Below are positions 58,505 to 64,000 of a stretch of 64,000 bases of DNA, one piece after another (within the stretch, counting starts at the first letter, position 1; each line of letters opens with the position of its first letter). The position numbers and the translations under genes are program-made. Source of the stretch: Aporrectodea caliginosa (Eukaryota > Annelida > Clitellata > Crassiclitellata > Lumbricidae); NCBI GenBank assembly GCA_020284085.1, contig JACEVL010000423.1, positions 395,937 through 459,936 of the forward strand. The letters run 5' to 3'. The notes beneath the pieces were generated by a model that was given only the letters and a program-made list of their open reading frames with translations, made no database searches and had not been told where the DNA came from.

Positions 58505-58710
58505 GCGATTCCATTTTCTTAGCCTCGGCATATGAGTGCGGGTGGCCAGTCTTTTCCTTTGCCATCTCCCTCCAAGTGTACGGTCAGTGTACTCATTATA
58601 GCTGAGTTGGTTAGGGGTGCAGGTGTAGCAGAAATCGCGAACCAAATTTCTGAACCCCCCGACAGTAGGCCTACAACACGCTAACCACTGCACTGTTCCG
58701 CAACCCATCG
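58505..58710 (-). repeat. tRNA-derived SINE
   Basis: Minus strand: GCAGTGGTTAGCGTGTTG (A box), body with CAGAAATTTGGTTCGCG, ACCAACTCAGCTATAATGAG and a 3' end CTCATATGCCGAGGCTAAG. It lies in the 5' UTR intron of copy A. Confidence 0.7.
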
Positions 58711-59422
58711 TTACTCGAGTTCCCAGAAAAGAGAACGAATATAGGCCTATCTTGAGTCAGCAACTTGCCAAGATTCTCTACCAAATATGCTCCATATCGC
58801 AATTCGAAGTCCTGAGATTTTATGACGCCCTACAAAGTCAAGTCGCAGGAACCAGCTTATTCTCATGGGCTCAGTCCAAAACGTTGGCAGGCAGGCAAGA
58901 TCAAGCTCGGTTCCAGGTCATCATCATATATTCGTCTTGGACTGGCGATTTCGTTTTCGTATTCGTTTATTGTGTTAACAACAGACATAACAGGTCAATA
59001 TCAAAGGGGTCAGACGGCTACAGTAGCTGATGTTAAGAATTGGGGCGGTGAGAGATGTAAGAGGTAGAGCAGCCCGGAAATTATATGGGAAACGCCTTTA
59101 AGCTCCGCAGGACTTGACAAAGATGGCGACTGCGCCAAATGTGCGCAAGGGTCCAACGCTCGGTGTATCAGGACCATCTGCACTTAGACAGACGTCCGGG
59201 TCAAGTGACCCCAGCCTCGTAGCCTCACCGTATGTAAAAACCAATAACATGAGGACCTATGTACACTTTCATTATCACAACCTATAAGCTCCTATGCATA
59301 ACGCTTCCTTTGAATATTTCGCAAGTAATCTTACGACACAGTGTTCAGCTTAGAAAAATTACAAATTTGTGGAAATTTGAGCTAGATTTCAGAGCTGGCT
59401 TACAACAGAACTGATTTCTTAC

Positions 59423-59520
59423 CGACGAAATTTCGACTGAAACGTTACAACTCTGAATCTCGGCAGCCTTCACCGACCAACGAAAATCCCGACTATTAAT
59501 AGCCAACGGAAAGTTCATCA
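59423..59520 (-). promoter_or_regulatory. promoter and 5' UTR exon of copy A
   Basis: Minus strand: CTATTAATAG then GGGATTTTCGTTGG, about 75 bases, then TTTCGTCG|GTAAGAAATC, a good donor ending a non-coding exon at 59423. Conserved in order with 38943-39065. The partner acceptor is probably TTCACCACCAG, two bases before the exon 1 ATG. Confidence 0.55.
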
Positions 59521-60002
59521 GTTACGCCTGCCCAAACTCCCAAAGTCCAAACACCAACTGGCTTTACATAGGCTAATGCATGTAAATGTGAATCGTCGAA
59601 ATTTCTCAACGCCACACAAAAGCCGCGTCAGGGAGGCCAACTTATTCACAGACCCTATAATTAGGCCTATCAAGTCCACAATGTTGATCAGAGTAGGCCT
59701 AATGACTCTGACCCGGAACGGACAAATAGGCCTAACCGATCCAGTTCTAAGCAGCACCAAGCTTAGCCTAACCGTCTGACTAGGCCTATCTACCTTCTTG
59801 ATCTTTCAGTCTATTAGCTGGAATTGGCCATTTTCAGAAGACTTAGTGTGAACATCGATCAGGGTCGATCACTAGCATGGGGCATGAGGGCCCCATACGA
59901 AGCTAAAGTCCCCAAAATAAATCAAACGCCGGCCCCACGATAGGCTCGAGCTGCCACACTCGACATGCTCAAGGCTCAAGTCCCTCAAACGAAAGGTTCT
60001 GG
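59521..60002. other. non-coding stretch with clustered TAGGCCTA
   Basis: Four TAGGCCTA-type octamers lie within about 130 bases at 59663-59790. No gene is seen. Confidence 0.5.
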
Positions 60003-60005
60003 TTA

Positions 60006-60501
60006 GGGGTCGTCCATTAATTATGTCAACAAATTTTAGGCAGTTTCTGACCACCTCCCCCTCATATCAAGAACTGTCAAACATTGATGGACCCCTAAAA
60101 AATTATGTCAACAATCCCAGAACCACCACCCCCCCCCTTACAAAAAGAGACACAATGGCTCATGTAGAATCATTTTTTAATTTTTTTACACTAAAAAATG
60201 CGATCTTGAATTTCAAAATATATGAGTTTAGTTTATTACCAGCTTTTTGTAGTAGGCCTATTAAACATTAAGCACTTTATACATTTTTAGCATTAGCCTA
60301 CTTAATGTGTTTGCTACCATTTTGAAGGATCTGTGTTGATTCATTGGAAAAAATTTGTTGAAGTCAAATTGTACCGAGGGGTTCGGAAAAGTTTGACATT
60401 TGTTGACAAGGGGAGGCGGCTCCCCTTGTCAACAATTGTCAAACTTTTCCAAACCCCCTCCCCTATTTTGTTGACATAATTAGGGCCTAATGGACGACCC
60501 C
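60006..60501. mobile_element. MITE with GGGGTCGTCC termini
   Basis: Inverted ends GGGGTCGTCCATTAATTATG and, at the other side, its near complement (TAATGGACGACCCC) are flanked by TTA on both sides. A 3-base TTA duplication suits the PIF/Harbinger type. Inside, at about 60378-60455, is a further inverted repeat with ~37-bp arms around GGCGGC. Confidence 0.8.
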
Positions 60502-60504
60502 TTA

Positions 60505-61495
60505 CGTCACTGCATCGATAACAGTTAACGTCCTATCGAGATAATTATATCGACGTAGCCCATGTCAACCGCTTCGTCGCTCGAACCAGCCGGCTGACTG
60601 GAGCTATAGGCTATAGTTTGTAGTGGACAGATTGAGTGGGTGAGTAGCCTAGGCCTAATGGATCCGATGTTTTGTTGTTGTTTGTGATTGCTTTTGTTGT
60701 TCTGCAACAACAACAATCGCGACTATTAGCCTAAAAAGGATTATTATTGTAGAACTTCACAATTCAATTTCAACGTGATGGTTCTAGTTTTGGCGGCATT
60801 TGCAAAGGGCCTTTAGGCCTAGCCTAATTGTGAACTTCTTTGCTGTCTCAGCGATCTAAATAATCACATTAATGATTAACTAAAACAAAAGCGCAGGCCC
60901 TATCTTAGATGGAAACCTGTTTTCCAGGCAGATACAAGACATTGGCAGTCATTGTGATAACATAGGCCTAAGTCTATACTGCGATAGGCGCTCTATAAAT
61001 TGTTAGATATGATATTATACTAGGTCCTTAACTTTTGCCACACAAAGTGGTGGGTATACCAAATGATGTAACCGATCCCATATCCCCAGTGTCAACTACA
61101 AGATAGATGACGTTACCAGTTTACGAAACATAAAACAATAAGCTAACGTGAAGGCATCTATCAGCATTGGTATAATAGGCCTAGTTCAGTACGGTATGCA
61201 ATAAATCCCCGTTAGGCCTAATTGTCGTTGCTAAAACTTGGTTCAATGTTCAAACCAAAATAGCGCTGTCATGTCAAATAAATATTTCAGCGCATGATTT
61301 GTTGGACGTTAGAGCCTAGGAGAAATTAAGTCAAATGCGAGTCATAGGCGGTAAATTACTTAATAACTTAGCGAATCAACAACAATACTGATGACGTAAT
61401 TTTAATAAGGACGTCATCTTGCGATTGTTGCTCCGATGACGTCATCTTCGTCCTATTGTTTCGCCACTGACATGGAAACGAGTCGAATACGGGAA
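60505..61495. other. non-coding stretch
   Basis: No gene is recognised. TAGGCCTA-type octamers and a GGCGCTCTATAAATTG block near 60985 (a possible LINE tail) are the only features. Confidence 0.45.
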
Positions 61496-61499
61496 AGCT

Positions 61500-61908
61500 T
61501 TTTCAAACAGCTAGAGAAATATGCGGAACGGGCATTGTAAGACTTGCGACTGTGAAGAACAAAGAGGGGAAACTACTGGACAACAAAGAAGAAATTAAAC
61601 AGCGCTGGAAACAGCACTACGAGGAGCTATGTAATAGCGGAAATCCTGTGGACAGAACGGTACTAGAAGAAATACCAGTTAGCAACAAACAAGAAAGAAT
61701 GCTGAACATAATGGAGGGAGAGGTAGAAGCAGCAATCAAGAACTTGAAAAGGAAAAAGGCGCCAGGAGAGGACAACATCACGGCAGAAATGATCCAAGCA
61801 GGAGGAAGCTGCTCGGTAGAAATGCTGCACAGCATCTGTAACAAAATCTACACTGACAAAGAATGTCCCAGCGACTGGATTAGGGCAGTCATAGTGCTAT
61901 CATGGAGC
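61500..61908 (+). pseudogene. RTE-type LINE fragment, start of reverse transcriptase
   Basis: The frame reads NKEGKLLDNKEEIKQRWKQH, EVEAAIKNLKRKKAPGEDNI, TAEMIQAGG and CPSDWIRAVIV, the typical lead-in to RTE-clade reverse transcriptase. It stops where the next motif (PIFKKGD-like) would begin, so it is truncated at about 61905. Confidence 0.8.
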
Positions 61909-62059
61909 TAATATATATATAATTAATTAATTATTATTCTTTTATAATCATAAGCATTATCTAGGTATAGAGCCATTCTTATTCGCTGTCTTAATAGTTC
62001 CGGGCAGGGCTTAGGACAAGTTACTGGCAGCTACTTTAAGCTAGCCTTCCTGGAAGGCT

Positions 62060-62170
62060 GGATCTCGGCTGTGATTGGCTGAGTAATGTGTGCCTCTTAG
62101 CGAGCCACTATAAAACACTCCACTCACTAGATCAGGCAGCTTCTTGACGGTTCCAGCTCACAAGGTAGAA
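62060..62170 (+). promoter_or_regulatory. promoter-like block (CCAAT, TATA, donor-like site)
   Basis: GTGATTGGCTGAG (inverted CCAAT) at about 62070, CTATAAAACACTCC at about 62109 and CACAAG|GTAGAATT near 62163 have the spacing of a core promoter, short first exon and donor. No coding exon follows in the window. An LTR is an alternative. Confidence 0.35.
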
Positions 62171-62984
62171 TTATTATTATTATTACATAGATTATTATTA
62201 TGGGTGGGTTAGTCGTAGCGTAGCTCATTAACTTAAGGAGTTATTATTATTTATCTTTAAGAGTCAATTATTATTATCTAAGGTCAGTTGTGTCATTTGT
62301 TACTTTACCTTTATAATGATTATTATTAATTACTTCATGTATGTCATTTGTGTGTTTGCCATAATTGCTTATGTGTTGAATCAATTTAATAAGAAATATT
62401 ATAAAACTTCATTGTCAGTTTCTTTGCATGTGAGTTAGCTTCCCCAGGCTTAGGTTGTTCTTGAATGAGTAGACTGCGTGGGTGGACGCGCCTACATAGC
62501 TATTCCATTCAACAACTACGTAATTGCCAAACCGATAAGCTATAATTATTTCTAATTATAGGCTTCATCATAGTTGGTGTAGACCGTGGTTTAAGATCTC
62601 GTAGTTGCTCGATTTAATTTTAATTATCGTTTACTACATTATATTATCATTCTCGTTTTTTTTATCACTCGTTGTAACTTAGGCGCAAACGGCGATTTAT
62701 TGTCTGACGCCGCCGTTTCAATGGTCATTCGCTACATATTGTTTATGCGTAGTTATATTTTGGTAATATTTTAGTTATGCTTTTTGAGTTAACGTCATCA
62801 GTTCTTTATCTTTCTTTATTTTATTCTTTACATTCGGGGTTTATTTAGTTTAGATTTTATTAGGAACCGTCATCTCTCTTTTCTCGCTTTCTTACTGGTT
62901 CCTTCTGCTGTGTTCATCTGCCTTTGCGGGTTGTTACGTGGTGTACTGACTCTGCTGACCGCCTGGCCTTTTTATCACGGTATA

Positions 62985-63100
62985 CCTTCGGACTATTTTC
63001 TCAGACAACCCTTCTGACTAGACGCAGCGCTACTGAATAAGGTGGTGTCCTGCACTTGGTTTCGAGTGGCGCTTTAGAAGCTTGGACATTACAATTACGA
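62985..63100 (+). repeat. LINE 3' tail (GGCGCT family)
   Basis: GACGCAGCGCTACTG, spacer, then GAGTGGCGCTTTAGAAGC followed by ATTACAATTACGATT. Same type as 29760-29955. Confidence 0.6.
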
Positions 63101-64000
63101 TTCTGTTATTATTATTTTTGATTGTTACTCTTTCTACACGTAATGAACTTAATTTGTAGCCTTGCCTATACATTATACAATTGTTATAGTCTGGCATTTG
63201 CTCTGTTTCATAGTGTCAGTTATTCATATTTAGATTTATATCTGTCATTCTTGTTTACTTATTTTCATTACTCTTCTCATAATTGTCTTTTAGTAGTCCT
63301 ATTGCTCATTAGTGCGTGGTTGACTTTTGCTTCAGTCCCCTCGATTCTTCTGGCTTGTTGCGCAAATCCTATAGTCTGTCTCTTTATATATCTATATAGG
63401 CCTATAAATACTGTTCTGTCTTGCTGATTAGCCTAATAGGATGCCTCTATTATCAACTTAATCAATGGTATCAGCGCAGTTTTTTTAGCCTTTGTTCGCA
63501 TAGTTTGTGTTCTGCTGTGTTTTATTAGTTATATAGCGCCGTGTTTTATATGATCGGGCAAATGTTTTCAAATAATTATTGAGTGTAGAAATGTTTTGAT
63601 TTAAAGCTTCTAGAGGTTATTCTACTGCGAGTTTGATATTACTTCATTGAGACCTATCTTCCAGAATCACTTCTGCTCGTATCTTGTTTTTCACCAGTAA
63701 TTCTTCCTTCTGGGTTGAAGTGGGTTCTCGTGCAGTCTCTTCCTTGCTTTGGAATAAATGTAGATCCGTAATAATATATATTTGTATGCATGCTTCCATT
63801 TGACATAGCTATATGACATTTAATTTTTCTATACATTCATACAAACATAACTAGGCCTATCTCCCTTACATTCTTATAGCTGCATAATCCTATCTCTTAG
63901 TATCATATCATATATACATCTATGCCAGTGGACATACATATTATTATACTTCATCTGTACCATTATCTTTATTAACGTGCCTAAATTTTTATTGTAGCAG
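63101..64000. other. AT-rich non-coding stretch
   Basis: Short open frames only. No gene, repeat family or RNA is recognised up to the window end. Confidence 0.5.

Overview
The window is eukaryotic, intron-containing and rich in repeats. Its content points to a marine deuterostome invertebrate (echinoderm, hemichordate or cephalochordate grade), but I cannot name the species. The main evidence is a Gmr1-like Ty3/gypsy element (a group described from deuterostomes), PARP14-like and TRIM-type innate-immunity genes, L2/CR1-like LINEs with tRNA-derived SINEs, and a very high density of the octamer TAGGCCTA.

Layout. At 0.9-2.3 kb lies the first exon of a minus-strand gene with an eh1-like repressor motif, probably a homeobox gene that continues off the left edge, with a CCAAT/GC-box promoter behind it. 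At 6.6-10.5 kb is a TRIM-type RING/B-box/coiled-coil exon followed by two macro-domain exons. All splice phases agree, predicting a 608-aa RING-B-box-coiled-coil-macro protein. At 14.8-17.8 kb is a two-exon gene of 767 aa ending in a related macro domain. At 23.9-38.4 kb is a PARP14-like RRM/KH/macro gene (copy B) that is dead: a hAT element and an 8.3-kb P/THAP9-type element sit in its coding exon, and it has small lesions too. At 39.7-46.5 kb is an apparently intact Gmr1-like LTR retrotransposon with near-identical LTRs. At 50.9-58.0 kb is copy A of the same PARP14-like gene, with five non-overlapping indications of an intact reading frame (four exons whose phases fit, 702 aa). Its third intron holds a LINE, itself split by a 1.1-kb insertion. 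The right end (59.5-64 kb) has a MITE, an RTE-type LINE fragment and a promoter-like block, but no gene I can support.

How the genes relate. All genes from 6.6 to 59.5 kb lie on the minus strand and share a macro domain, with further segmental duplications between them (6.05-8.0 kb with 14.5-16.2 kb; 22.7-39.1 kb with 49.9-59.5 kb). This looks like a tandem, fast-evolving family related to the PARP9/14 and DTX3L immune ADP-ribose systems, but without an ADP-ribosyltransferase domain in the window. The promoters of copies A and B share a TATA-like box next to a kappa-B-like motif, which would suit inducible expression. Most other sequence is transposon debris, SINEs, LINE tails and simple repeats.

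The exon structures were worked out by eye from splice motifs, reading phase and paralogue comparison. None has been checked against transcripts or database searches.
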